From positions 1 to 64,000 of the IMG/VR virus record IMGVR_UViG_3300035170_000083: a stretch of DNA of 64,000 nt; one strand, written 5' to 3'. Shown piece after piece: positions 47,339-54,760 of the stretch. The translations under genes and the position numbers were made by a program. Positions within the stretch are counted from its first letter, which is position 1. The number at the start of each line of letters is the position of its first letter. Source of the DNA: a virus. The notes beneath the pieces were generated by a model, which saw nothing but the letters and a program-made list of their open reading frames with translations, searched no databases and was not told where the DNA came from.

Positions 47339-48003
47339 ACACCTGCGGCATCTGCGGCACCGAGTGGGACCCGTCCTTCGTCAAGGAGTGCCCGGTGTGC
47401 TTCAAGTGGGCGACGGCGGCGCCCGGCGGTCCAGTCGAGCAGCTGGACCCGAACGACCCCGTCAATCGCGCCCTGGCGATGGCGGTGCTCTGCTTCAACG
47501 CGCTCTACGAGGCCGCGCAGACCTTCGTCGACGACAAGATGCACGCCGCCCACAAGGCCGGGTTCACCGGATGGCTCGATGTGCGCGGTACCGTGGACGG
47601 CGACAAATGGATCGTGCGCCGCCGCCTCCGAGCCCACGGCGAGAAGCTGCCCCCCGGTCGCGGCTGGTGGCACATCCCCGTCTCGCCGACCATCCTCGAC
47701 GAGTTCTTCGAGCGCGTGAAGCCGGCGCCGCCGGAGGAGCCCGAGAAGGCGATTGACGTCGACGCAGCCACGGAAGAGCAGGGTGCACCGGCCCCGCTCG
47801 ACGTGAACGCGCTCCTGCGCGCTCGCGCTCGCGAAGTCGATGCCCTGGCGGGGAACATGTGGCGCACGAAGGATGAGCTGCTGACCGCGCTCGGGGACGC
47901 CGCGGGCCCGGTCGTCGAAGTGCTGAAGGAGGCGCGGCTGGCGCTGCTCCGAATCTCCGACGCCATCGCGCGCGAGGTCGAGGCGCGCGGGACGCTCCAA
48001 TAG
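47335..48003 (+). CDS. Zinc-finger plus coiled-coil protein
   Basis: 222 residues from ATG 47335 (ATGA overlap). N-terminal CGICGTEWDPSFVKECPVC four-Cys finger, a central domain (IVRRRLRAHGEKLPPGRGWW), and a C-terminal helical part. Unknown function. Confidence 0.55.
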   Translation: MNTCGICGTEWDPSFVKECPVCFKWATAAPGGPVEQLDPNDPVNRALAMAVLCFNALYEAAQTFVDDKMHAAHKAGFTGWLDVRGTVDGDKWIVRRRLRAHGEKLPPGRGWWHIPVSPTILDEFFERVKPAPPEEPEKAIDVDAATEEQGAPAPLDVNALLRARAREVDALAGNMWRTKDELLTALGDAAGPVVEVLKEARLALLRISDAIAREVEARGTLQ

Positions 48004-48005
48004 CC

Positions 48006-48407
48006 TTGGCCCGCCGGCCCGCAGAGCTGTGCGCCGTCTGCGACAACACCAACGAGACCACGCGACTGTGCCCGACCTGTCGCGCCGACCCCTCTAACCG
48101 GGATTGGATGGAGCAGAGCGAGCTCGAGCAGGGCACCCAGGATGTGGATGTGGCGGCCGCCGGCGGCGTGCGTCTTGAGTCTGTGTTCGGCGGCAGGCGG
48201 AAGGGCGATACCGAGATGGCACGGCGAATCGTCGCCATCGCGCTCCGAGAAAAGGTCATGCGCCGCAGGCGCCGTCGGAATGCCAACGGCGATCTCCTGC
48301 GGGGATGGGTGACCGTCGAGGAGGACCTCACCCTTCGCGAGATTGCCGAGCGGGCCGGATGCTCTCGGGAGTACGCACGAAAGGTCATCAATCGGATCAT
48401 CGGATGA
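48006..48407 (+). CDS. Zinc-finger / sigma-like HTH protein
   Basis: 133 residues, TTG start at 48006 assumed because no other good start precedes the N-terminal CAVCDNTNETTRLCPTC finger. The C-terminus LTLREIAERAGCSREYARKV is a sigma region-4-like helix-turn-helix. Candidate late-gene activator, since it lies last before the late region. The TTG start lowers confidence. Confidence 0.5.
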   Translation: MARRPAELCAVCDNTNETTRLCPTCRADPSNRDWMEQSELEQGTQDVDVAAAGGVRLESVFGGRRKGDTEMARRIVAIALREKVMRRRRRRNANGDLLRGWVTVEEDLTLREIAERAGCSREYARKVINRIIG

Positions 48408-48429
48408 GAATCAACAAGCACGAACAACG

Positions 48430-48534
48430 AAGCTCCATGCGCATTTCCGCGCAGCCTGGATGAGGGGAGAGTGGTTCCGGTCGACGGGAGACCTCATGCG
48501 TTTCATACGAGAGCTGAGAACCACTAAGCCGTGA
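48430..48534 (+). pseudogene. C-terminal remnant of a T5orf172/MUG113 protein
   Basis: One frame encodes KLHAHFRAAWMRGEWFRSTG and DLMRFIRELR, which aligns by eye with the segment LLHSHFAPLREEGEWFKSHP of the intact protein at 40073. The N-terminal GIY-YIG part is missing. It seems to be a decayed copy of the same family. Confidence 0.6.
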
Positions 48535-48568
48535 CCTCGGTTTGTCAACTCCCTCCCCGGCTACTTGT

Positions 48569-48922
48569 ATGAGCACGGGAAAGCGGCTCGCGGACGTCGC
48601 CTTCGAGGAGTACAAGGTCACCCGCCAGATCAGCACCGGCAACGGCGATCTCTACTGCGCTCAGTGGCGTACCCCGGGCTGGTTCATCCGCGAGGAGCTG
48701 GGCTATGACGGCCCCGTCGGCCTCCGGCTCTACACGATGATTCCGCAGGAGCGCCTGGAAGAGCGGCACAGGGCGGCGATGGTCGTGCCGCCCCCGAAGC
48801 GCCTCAGCAAGAAGGCGAAGAAGGCGCAGGCGCGCGAGACCCGCTACAGCCGCCGCCTCAAGCTCGAGCAGCTCGAGATGCGGGCGCGGATGCAGGCGCT
48901 GGCGATGCGCCACGCCGCCTGA
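48569..48922 (+). CDS. Small protein of unknown function
   Basis: 117 residues from ATG 48569; a TTG at 48542 would add nine residues. Beta-rich N-terminal half (ISTGNGDLYCAQWRTPGWFI) and a very basic helical tail (KRLSKKAKKAQARETRYSRR). Unknown. Confidence 0.5.
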   Translation: MSTGKRLADVAFEEYKVTRQISTGNGDLYCAQWRTPGWFIREELGYDGPVGLRLYTMIPQERLEERHRAAMVVPPPKRLSKKAKKAQARETRYSRRLKLEQLEMRARMQALAMRHAA

Positions 48923-48986
48923 CCTCGTCGTCGTCCTCCCCACACACCCAACCTGCCGCCTGTAGCACCGCGGCGAGGAGTCCATC

Positions 48987-49223
48987 ATGGCCAAGGCATT
49001 CGGCGCCACCCGGCGCGACAGCGGCGTTCGTTCGAACCTCGGCGCGGCGGCGCGCACCGGCGGCGGCGGCGCGGCGACCGTCGCCAAGGTCGCCAACTTC
49101 CTGGCGCGCGGCGGCGGCCCCAAGGCCAACTTCGTCAACAAGGCCGGGCGGCTGAATTCCGCCCGCCCGCGCGGCGCGGCTCCCCGGGGCAAGGGCGGCG
49201 GCGCCGGCGGCAAGGAGAGCTGA
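48987..49223 (+). CDS. Gly/Ala-rich basic protein with repeated tail
   Basis: 78 residues, GAGGAG upstream. Low complexity, Arg/Gly/Ala-rich. Its C-terminus RGAAPRGKGGGAGGKES is nearly identical to the end of the next small protein, RGAAPRGKAGGAGGKES. Probably a duplicated tail. Unknown function. Confidence 0.55.
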   Translation: MAKAFGATRRDSGVRSNLGAAARTGGGGAATVAKVANFLARGGGPKANFVNKAGRLNSARPRGAAPRGKGGGAGGKES

Positions 49224-49225
49224 CG

Positions 49226-49411
49226 GTGGCGCGGCAGGGATTCGGCGCTCGCGTCGCCGCGGGCGCGGCCCGGGCAGGTGACGCTGCGCTGCGCTTCCTG
49301 GGCTTGCGGCGCAACCTGTTCTTCCCGGGCGGCAAGAAGGGCGCCGGCGGTGGCCGACGCGGCGCCGCGCCTCGTGGCAAGGCCGGTGGCGCCGGTGGCA
49401 AAGAAAGCTGA
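49226..49411 (+). CDS. Gly/Ala-rich basic protein with repeated tail (second copy)
   Basis: 61 residues from GTG 49226. A short N-terminal helix (ARVAAGAARAGDAALRFLG) then the same tail as its neighbour. It overlaps the PP-loop gene by 17 nt. Together they may be small substrates or nucleic-acid-binding partners of that enzyme; this is speculative. Confidence 0.5.
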   Translation: MARQGFGARVAAGAARAGDAALRFLGLRRNLFFPGGKKGAGGGRRGAAPRGKAGGAGGKES

Positions 49412-50117
49412 TCCCGGCCCCGTCCTTCCACTTCCCGAGGCCAGAGCTCTCCTGCAGCGTGCGCGCGCGGAGACCGGCCTCATCCTTGTCGCCCTGAGCG
49501 GCGGCAAGGATTCGCTCTGCACGCTGGACCTGGCGGTCGAGGTCTTCGGCCCGCGCAACGTGGTCGCGTTCTCGATGTACCTGGTCAAGGGGTTGCGCTG
49601 CTTCGAAGGGCCGATCGAAGCCGCCGCCCGCCGCTACGGCGTTCGCGTCGAGTACGTGCCGCACTGGATGCTCGGGCGCATGTACAAGTTCGCGTACCTG
49701 ATGCCGCATCGGGGCAACGCGCACGAGTGGCGCGAGACCAAGCTGACGGACATCGAGCAGCTGGTGCGGAAACGCACGGGCATCGACTGGATCGCCTACG
49801 GGCACCGCGCCGCCGAGTCGCCGCACCGGCGGGGCATGCTCAACAGCTTCCAGGGCTTCAACGACAGGCAGAAGCGCGTGTACCCCGTGTGGCGCTGGCG
49901 GGTGGGCGACGTCTACGCGTACGTGCGGGCGCGGCGCATCCCGTTGCCGCCGACGTTCGGCACGTACCGGGCGGGCGGCGTGAGCCTCAACCCGGAAGCG
50001 CTGACCTTCATCAAGAAGCACTTCCCCGACGACTACGGAAAGATCTTGGAGGTCTTCCCGTTCGCCGAGGTCCAGCTCAAGCGGCGGGAGCTCTACCCGC
50101 CCGAGGAAGACACATGA
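49395..50117 (+). CDS. PP-loop ATP pyrophosphatase (PAPS reductase/DndC-like superfamily)
   Basis: 240 residues from GTG 49395. LVALSGGKDSL gives the SGGxDS pyrophosphatase loop (residues 35-40). IDWIAYGHRAAES, VYPVWRWRVGDVYAYV and PPTFGTYRAGGVS follow the pattern of PAPS reductase-like phage enzymes. It likely adenylates a substrate for sulphur transfer or nucleotide modification. The substrate is unknown. Confidence 0.75.
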   Translation: MAKKADPGPVLPLPEARALLQRARAETGLILVALSGGKDSLCTLDLAVEVFGPRNVVAFSMYLVKGLRCFEGPIEAAARRYGVRVEYVPHWMLGRMYKFAYLMPHRGNAHEWRETKLTDIEQLVRKRTGIDWIAYGHRAAESPHRRGMLNSFQGFNDRQKRVYPVWRWRVGDVYAYVRARRIPLPPTFGTYRAGGVSLNPEALTFIKKHFPDDYGKILEVFPFAEVQLKRRELYPPEEDT

Positions 50118-50809
50118 AACTCGCCATCTGCCTCGCGGTCACGCTGCTCATCCCCGCCTGCTCATCGTCGCGTGTCGGCGTGGCCACCGGCCACCTCGAC
50201 CAGGCGGCGGACATGAGCGCTGCCGCCGACATGTCCCAGGTGCCCGATTTGGCAACCGTGCCCGACATGGCGCAGCCGCTGCCGCTGGCGCTCGGAGACC
50301 GCTGCAACATCGGCGACTGCGCCTTCGTCACCGACCTAACCGGCGATCCCTGCCCAAGCGACGGCTCGATGGACTGTCACCTGTCGTGCCCGCTCTGCGG
50401 CGCCGGCAACACCTGTACGGTGGTCGGCAATGATCCCGACGACCCGACGAAGGCGCTGACCGAGTGCGCCGGCCCGGTCTGTGGCAACGGCGATGTGGTC
50501 TGCGACCCCGGCACGCTCTGCGCCGTGCGCGGCGGCGGCGCCCACGATTGCCTGCCCCAGTGCACGAAGAACGGCGCCACGGTCTACCGGACCGGAAGTA
50601 ACTGCGAGGCGCGCGGCCTGTTCCTCGACGAGCTGACGGGCAAGTGTTTCGTGCCCTGCTTCTACGACCAGTGTCTCGACGTGGGCGACAACTACTGCGG
50701 CCTGCCGGTGGACCTCGCGCGGCGGCTGCAGGCGTCGAAGCGTAAGCACGACGCGCAACTGAGGGCGTTCCGCGCGGCCCAGCGCCATGCGGCCCCCGTG
50801 GCCCGGTGA
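50114..50809 (+). CDS. Cys-rich lipoprotein (myxobacterial type)
   Basis: 231 residues. Signal and lipobox LAVTLLIPACSSS, then an Asp-Met-Ser / Asp-Leu-Ala linker (ADMSQVPDLATVPDMAQP) followed by a domain with about 16 Cys in repeated pairs (CPSDGSMDC, CPLCG, CGNGDVVC). This linker and domain style resembles Myxococcota lipoproteins. Expected at the outer membrane surface. Location inside the phage late region is odd; the ATGA overlap couples it to the PP-loop gene. Confidence 0.7.
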   Translation: MKLAICLAVTLLIPACSSSRVGVATGHLDQAADMSAAADMSQVPDLATVPDMAQPLPLALGDRCNIGDCAFVTDLTGDPCPSDGSMDCHLSCPLCGAGNTCTVVGNDPDDPTKALTECAGPVCGNGDVVCDPGTLCAVRGGGAHDCLPQCTKNGATVYRTGSNCEARGLFLDELTGKCFVPCFYDQCLDVGDNYCGLPVDLARRLQASKRKHDAQLRAFRAAQRHAAPVAR

Positions 50810-51072
50810 GCGCCTTCTGGGTCTGGGTGATGCTGGCGCTGCAGCCGGCGCAGGCCACCAACAGCACCTTCGCTATCTCAGGGCCACCCATCCCGCTGAG
50901 GACGACCGGGGCGACGTTCAGCTCGTTCTCGCTCTTCCTGGTACAGGACTCCGCCCGCGTGCTGTTCAGGGTGTCGCCCGACAAGAAGGTCCACGTCACC
51001 CCGGGCGTCACCGCCGAGCACATCGCGGAGACCTGGTACCGCTACGCGTCGGAAGGGCATTGCCGGTGGTGA
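50806..51072 (+). CDS. Small exported protein, unknown
   Basis: 88 residues from GTG 50806 (GTGA overlap with the lipoprotein). A weak signal-like start (AFWVWVMLALQPAQATNS) and a beta-rich body. Unknown function. Confidence 0.5.
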   Translation: MSAFWVWVMLALQPAQATNSTFAISGPPIPLRTTGATFSSFSLFLVQDSARVLFRVSPDKKVHVTPGVTAEHIAETWYRYASEGHCRW

Positions 51073-51170
51073 CCGCGCTGCGGTGGGAGGTCTATCGCCT
51101 CATGCGCCTGGGGTTTCGCCTGGTGGATGCGCTGGCCATCGCCCAGCTGACGATGGCCGAGGGACGCTGA
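51069..51170 (+). CDS. 33-residue helical peptide
   Basis: From GTG 51069 (GTGA overlap) to TGA 51168-51170, which overlaps the next ATG. Sequence VTALRWEVYRLMRLGFRLVD is amphipathic helical. The coupling on both sides supports translation. Confidence 0.4.
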   Translation: MTALRWEVYRLMRLGFRLVDALAIAQLTMAEGR

Positions 51171-51433
51171 TGGCCGAGGACGACGTCATCGACCTACACG
51201 AGCGGCGCAGCCAGCGCGAACAGCAGGTCGGGGCCGAGGCCCACGCGCGCGGCCAGGCCTTCGCCTTCGCGCCGTACGACTTCGACGAGACCTTCGTGGG
51301 GCACATCGAGACCAACGACAACCGGACGGTCGTGCTCATCACCGACCCCACGCAGCTGGTCGGCATCTGCATGACGCCCGAGGACGCGGTGAAGCTCGGC
51401 GCAGCCCTGGTCGCCGCAGGCAAGGTCGAGTGA
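51170..51433 (+). CDS. Small phage protein
   Basis: 87 residues from ATG 51170 (TGATG). A small acidic protein with a beta-alpha segment (DNRTVVLITDPTQLVGICMT). It precedes the packaging genes. Unknown. Confidence 0.55.
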   Translation: MAEDDVIDLHERRSQREQQVGAEAHARGQAFAFAPYDFDETFVGHIETNDNRTVVLITDPTQLVGICMTPEDAVKLGAALVAAGKVE

Positions 51434-52314
51434 TGGCGAAGGCAGCCGCGAAGAAGCGCACGACCGACGCGCCGCCGAAGCGCACCGCCGTCCCAGCGCG
51501 CAAGCCGTCGGCCGCCACGGACCTGCTCGAGCCGCAGGGCACGCCCCCGCTGTCCAAGTACCAGGGCTACCGGCAGGGCCGGGTCGCGCGCCGCGACCTG
51601 AAGAACGCCGAGTACAACCCGCGGCAGATCGACCCCCACGCCCGCAAGGAGCTGCTGCGCATCATCCGCTCCAAGAAGCTGGTCAGCTCGCTCACCTGGA
51701 ACGAGCGCACCGGCAACCTGGTCGGGGGCCACCAGCGCCTCAACATCCTGGACGCGCTGGAGAAGTCGGAGAACTACTCGCTCGACGTCGACATCGTGGA
51801 CGTCTCGCTCGAGGAGGAGAAGGAGCTCAACCTCATCCTCAACAACTTCGAGATCCAGGGGCAGTACGACCCGGTGAAGCTCGAGGCGTTGTTCGAGAGC
51901 GGGGTCAACTTCCAGAGCGCCGGCTTCCTGCCGATGACCATCCAGACGCTCTTCCCGGAGTCGCCGCGCTTGGAGTCGATGTTCTCGGTCGCCAGCGCCC
52001 CGCCCGCCGTGCAGCGGGACATGGCGGACCTGCAGGAGCTGTCCGAGCAGGAGCGCCCGGCGGCGAAGAAGAAGCGCCAGGCGGACGAGACGCCCGAGGA
52101 GCGCATCACGCGCATGAAGGCGGAGAAGAAGCGCCACCGCGAGGACATGTCCAAGCGGGACGACACCGAGTTCTACGCCCCGGTCATCTGCCAAAACCGG
52201 GAGGAGCGCGAGCACCTGATGGAGCGACTGGGGCTGCACCCGAACGAGCGCTACATCGACCTGCGCGTGCTCCTGGCGCACCTCGAAGTGGCGCGGATAG
52301 GCAAGGCGTCGTGA
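51433..52314 (+). CDS. ParB-like nuclease-domain protein (packaging-region type)
   Basis: 293 residues from ATG 51433. A ParB/sulfiredoxin-like domain (RRDLKNAEYNPRQIDPHARK, LTWNERTGNLVGGHQRLNIL) in the first 170 residues, then a Lys/Glu-rich helical part. Proteins of this type commonly lie directly before terminase genes in phages. The protein differs from the earlier ParB-like one (41196). Role in packaging or DNA modification is unknown. Confidence 0.8.
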   Translation: MAKAAAKKRTTDAPPKRTAVPARKPSAATDLLEPQGTPPLSKYQGYRQGRVARRDLKNAEYNPRQIDPHARKELLRIIRSKKLVSSLTWNERTGNLVGGHQRLNILDALEKSENYSLDVDIVDVSLEEEKELNLILNNFEIQGQYDPVKLEALFESGVNFQSAGFLPMTIQTLFPESPRLESMFSVASAPPAVQRDMADLQELSEQERPAAKKKRQADETPEERITRMKAEKKRHREDMSKRDDTEFYAPVICQNREEREHLMERLGLHPNERYIDLRVLLAHLEVARIGKAS

Positions 52315-52604
52315 TTCCGGTCTACGTCGTCACGCCGATCAGATTCTCCTGGCGCTGGGACGACCTCGAGCTGCGGTCGTGCAACCAGTCGCTGCTGCAG
52401 GACGGGGAGCACACGACGGCCGAGGTCGTTCGGTGGCTGGCGAGCGGAGGCTGTATCGCCATCGCCGCCTGGGTGCACACCAGTGACGGGAACCACGAGC
52501 TGAGGTTCGTTGGCGACCGCCCCTTTCAAGTCGACGCGGCGAGGTTCATGGAGATGGCGAAGCACGGCCACGAGATGTTGCGCCGCACCGAGTTAGGCCG
52601 ATGA
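52311..52604 (+). CDS. Small protein of unknown function
   Basis: 97 residues from GTG 52311 (GTGA overlap). Beta-rich (IPVYVVTPIRFSWRWDDLEL). It may be a packaging accessory. No family recognised. Confidence 0.55.
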   Translation: MIPVYVVTPIRFSWRWDDLELRSCNQSLLQDGEHTTAEVVRWLASGGCIAIAAWVHTSDGNHELRFVGDRPFQVDAARFMEMAKHGHEMLRRTELGR

Positions 52605-52798
52605 AGGTCCCCAAGCACCACCAGGCGCCCAAGGACCTGCTCTGGTCGCTCGCCGACCGCGTGCAGGCGCACTCCGATGAGCGGCGCGAGCGCACGGGAG
52701 CGGCGGCGCAGGTGGACACCGACCTGCTGGCGCGGGCGCGGCTGTCCGGGTGGAAGCCGGTGGCGGAGCGGCGGATGCCTCCGCGGAGAGCCCCATGA
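52601..52798 (+). CDS. Small basic protein before terminase
   Basis: 65 residues, ATGA overlaps at both ends. Basic and helical (DRVQAHSDERRERTGAAAQV). Function unknown. Confidence 0.5.
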   Translation: MKVPKHHQAPKDLLWSLADRVQAHSDERRERTGAAAQVDTDLLARARLSGWKPVAERRMPPRRAP

Positions 52799-53319
52799 GC
52801 AGCGACAAGTCGAAGGGCGGCCGCCCCCGCAAGCTGGACGAGGTCATCACCGTCCGCACGATGGAGGACGGCAAGGCGGTCGAGCGCAAGATGACCGTGG
52901 GCGATCGCATCCTCATGGTGGTGCGCGCCGGCAACTTCCCGACCCCGGCCGCGGTCGCGTGCGGCGTCTCGGAGCGCGCGTTCATGGCCTGGATGAGAGC
53001 CGGGCGCGAGGGCAAGGACGAGCAGTTCGCGCAGTTTTATCAGGCCGTAAAAGAGGCCGAGAGCGAGGCCGAGGCGGTCGCGGTCGGGACCATCATGGCC
53101 AACCCCATGTGGCAGGCCAAAGCATGGTTCCTCGAGCGGAAGTTCCCCGACCGCTGGGGTCAGACCCTGAAGGTCGAGCAGAAGGTCGAGCAGGAGCTCG
53201 AGGACGCGATGGAGCGCCTGCGGGCGAGGTTGCCGCATGAGGTCTTCCAGCAAGTCGTCTCCATCCTCGCTGATGACGAGGGTGGCGAAGCGGAAGCTGG
53301 CGAGCCTTCGATCCAATAA
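52795..53319 (+). CDS. Terminase small subunit
   Basis: 174 residues from ATG 52795. An N-terminal HTH region (about 45-75; PTPAAVACGVSERAFMAWMR) that would bind the packaging site, a central segment and an acidic coiled C-terminus (VEQKVEQELEDAMERLRARL). It overlaps the large subunit by 83 nt. Recognition of the pac/cos site is its expected role. Confidence 0.8.
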   Translation: MSSDKSKGGRPRKLDEVITVRTMEDGKAVERKMTVGDRILMVVRAGNFPTPAAVACGVSERAFMAWMRAGREGKDEQFAQFYQAVKEAESEAEAVAVGTIMANPMWQAKAWFLERKFPDRWGQTLKVEQKVEQELEDAMERLRARLPHEVFQQVVSILADDEGGEAEAGEPSIQ

Positions 53320-54748
53320 CGCCACCGCCGAGTTCGCCAAGTACCGGGACGACCCCGAGGGCTTCGCCCGTGACGTCCTGGGCATCGACCCTTGGGCCCG
53401 CCAGGCTGAGATTCTTCGCGCTGTAGCCGCCAACGACAAGACGGCCGTTCGGTCGGGTCACAAGATCGGCAAGTCGACCAGCTGCGCCATCCTGGCCCTC
53501 TGGTGGTACTGCACCCGGCCCCGCGCGCTGGTCGTCATGACCTCGGCGACGGATGAGCAGATCGGCAAGATCTTGTGGCCGGAGCTGCAGCGGCTCCATC
53601 GCAACGGTCGCCGGCGCATCGCCGGGCAGATGAACGCCTCGCACCGGTCGGGCTTCAAGAGCCCCGACGGCCGGTGGATCTTCGGCATCTCGACGAACAA
53701 GACCGAGAACATGGGCGGCTACTCGGGCGCCGAGTTGCTGTTCATCGTCGACGAGGCCTCTGGTGTTGACGATGCCATCTTCAACGCCATCGAAGGCAAC
53801 CGCGCCGGCGGCGCGCGGCTCATCATGTTCGGCAACCCGACGCAGATGTCGGGGCGCTTCTACGAAGCGTTTCATGACAGCGCCGAGTTCTGGCACCCCA
53901 TCCACGTTTCGAGCACCGAGTCGCCGAACGTCGTCGAGGGCCGCGTCGTCATCCCGGGCCTGGCCACGCGCGAGTACATCGACGAGAAGACGAAGGAGCT
54001 GGGCGGCCCCGGCAACAGCGAGTGGGACATCCGCATCGGCGGAAACTTCCCGTCGCAGGGAAAGAACAGCGTCATCGGCCTGGTGCTGGTCGAGAACGCG
54101 AACAAGGACTGGCGCCAGCCAACTGTCGAGGACGGCCCCTTGGAGATTGGCGTCGACGTCGCGCGCTACGGCGACGACGAGACGGTCATCTGGGCGCGCC
54201 GGGGGAAGTTCCTGTACGAGCCGACGGTCATCCGCAGCATGGACGGACCGGAGGTCGCAGGCGCAGTTCTGGAGCTAGTGCGCGAGCTGCGCCATCGCAC
54301 GGTGAAGCGCGTGGGCACACTGACGACCACGGGGCAGGAGATTGAGTCCATCGAGCTCGAACGCCCGCTGGTCAAGATCGACTCCATCGGCGTGGGCTCC
54401 AGCCCCTACGACGTCCTCAAGCGCAGCAAAGAGGTCAAGACCGTCGCCGTCGACGCCGGGTGCACGGCCGACAACGAAGAGGACTTCTTCAACCTGCGCT
54501 CTCAGCTGTGGTTCGCGCTGCAGAGCTGGCTGGCCGAGGGCGGCAAGTTCAAGCACGACCGGATGGCGCGCGGCGAGCTGCTGGCCCCCGTCTACGGCTT
54601 CGACGCACGCGGGCGCAAGCAGGTCGAGTCGAAGGACCAGATCAAGAAGCGCATCCATCGGTCCCCGGACCGCGCTGACGCGATGGCGCTGGCCATCTAC
54701 AAGGCTCCCGTGCGGAAGGGTCGCACCGGCGAGACCTACTACGAGTAG
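53237..54748 (+). CDS. Terminase large subunit
   Basis: 503 residues. Walker A SGHKIGKST (73-81), Walker B LLFIVDEAS (167-175), coupling motif GNPTQ near 202, and an RNase H-type nuclease with GVDVARYGDDE, VKIDSIGVGS and SPDRADAMALA aspartates. It is the packaging motor. ATG 53237 has GAGG upstream; ATG 53273 is an alternative start inside the overlap. Confidence 0.9.
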   Translation: MRSSSKSSPSSLMTRVAKRKLASLRSNNATAEFAKYRDDPEGFARDVLGIDPWARQAEILRAVAANDKTAVRSGHKIGKSTSCAILALWWYCTRPRALVVMTSATDEQIGKILWPELQRLHRNGRRRIAGQMNASHRSGFKSPDGRWIFGISTNKTENMGGYSGAELLFIVDEASGVDDAIFNAIEGNRAGGARLIMFGNPTQMSGRFYEAFHDSAEFWHPIHVSSTESPNVVEGRVVIPGLATREYIDEKTKELGGPGNSEWDIRIGGNFPSQGKNSVIGLVLVENANKDWRQPTVEDGPLEIGVDVARYGDDETVIWARRGKFLYEPTVIRSMDGPEVAGAVLELVRELRHRTVKRVGTLTTTGQEIESIELERPLVKIDSIGVGSSPYDVLKRSKEVKTVAVDAGCTADNEEDFFNLRSQLWFALQSWLAEGGKFKHDRMARGELLAPVYGFDARGRKQVESKDQIKKRIHRSPDRADAMALAIYKAPVRKGRTGETYYE

Positions 54749-54760
54749 GCGAGGTCACCC

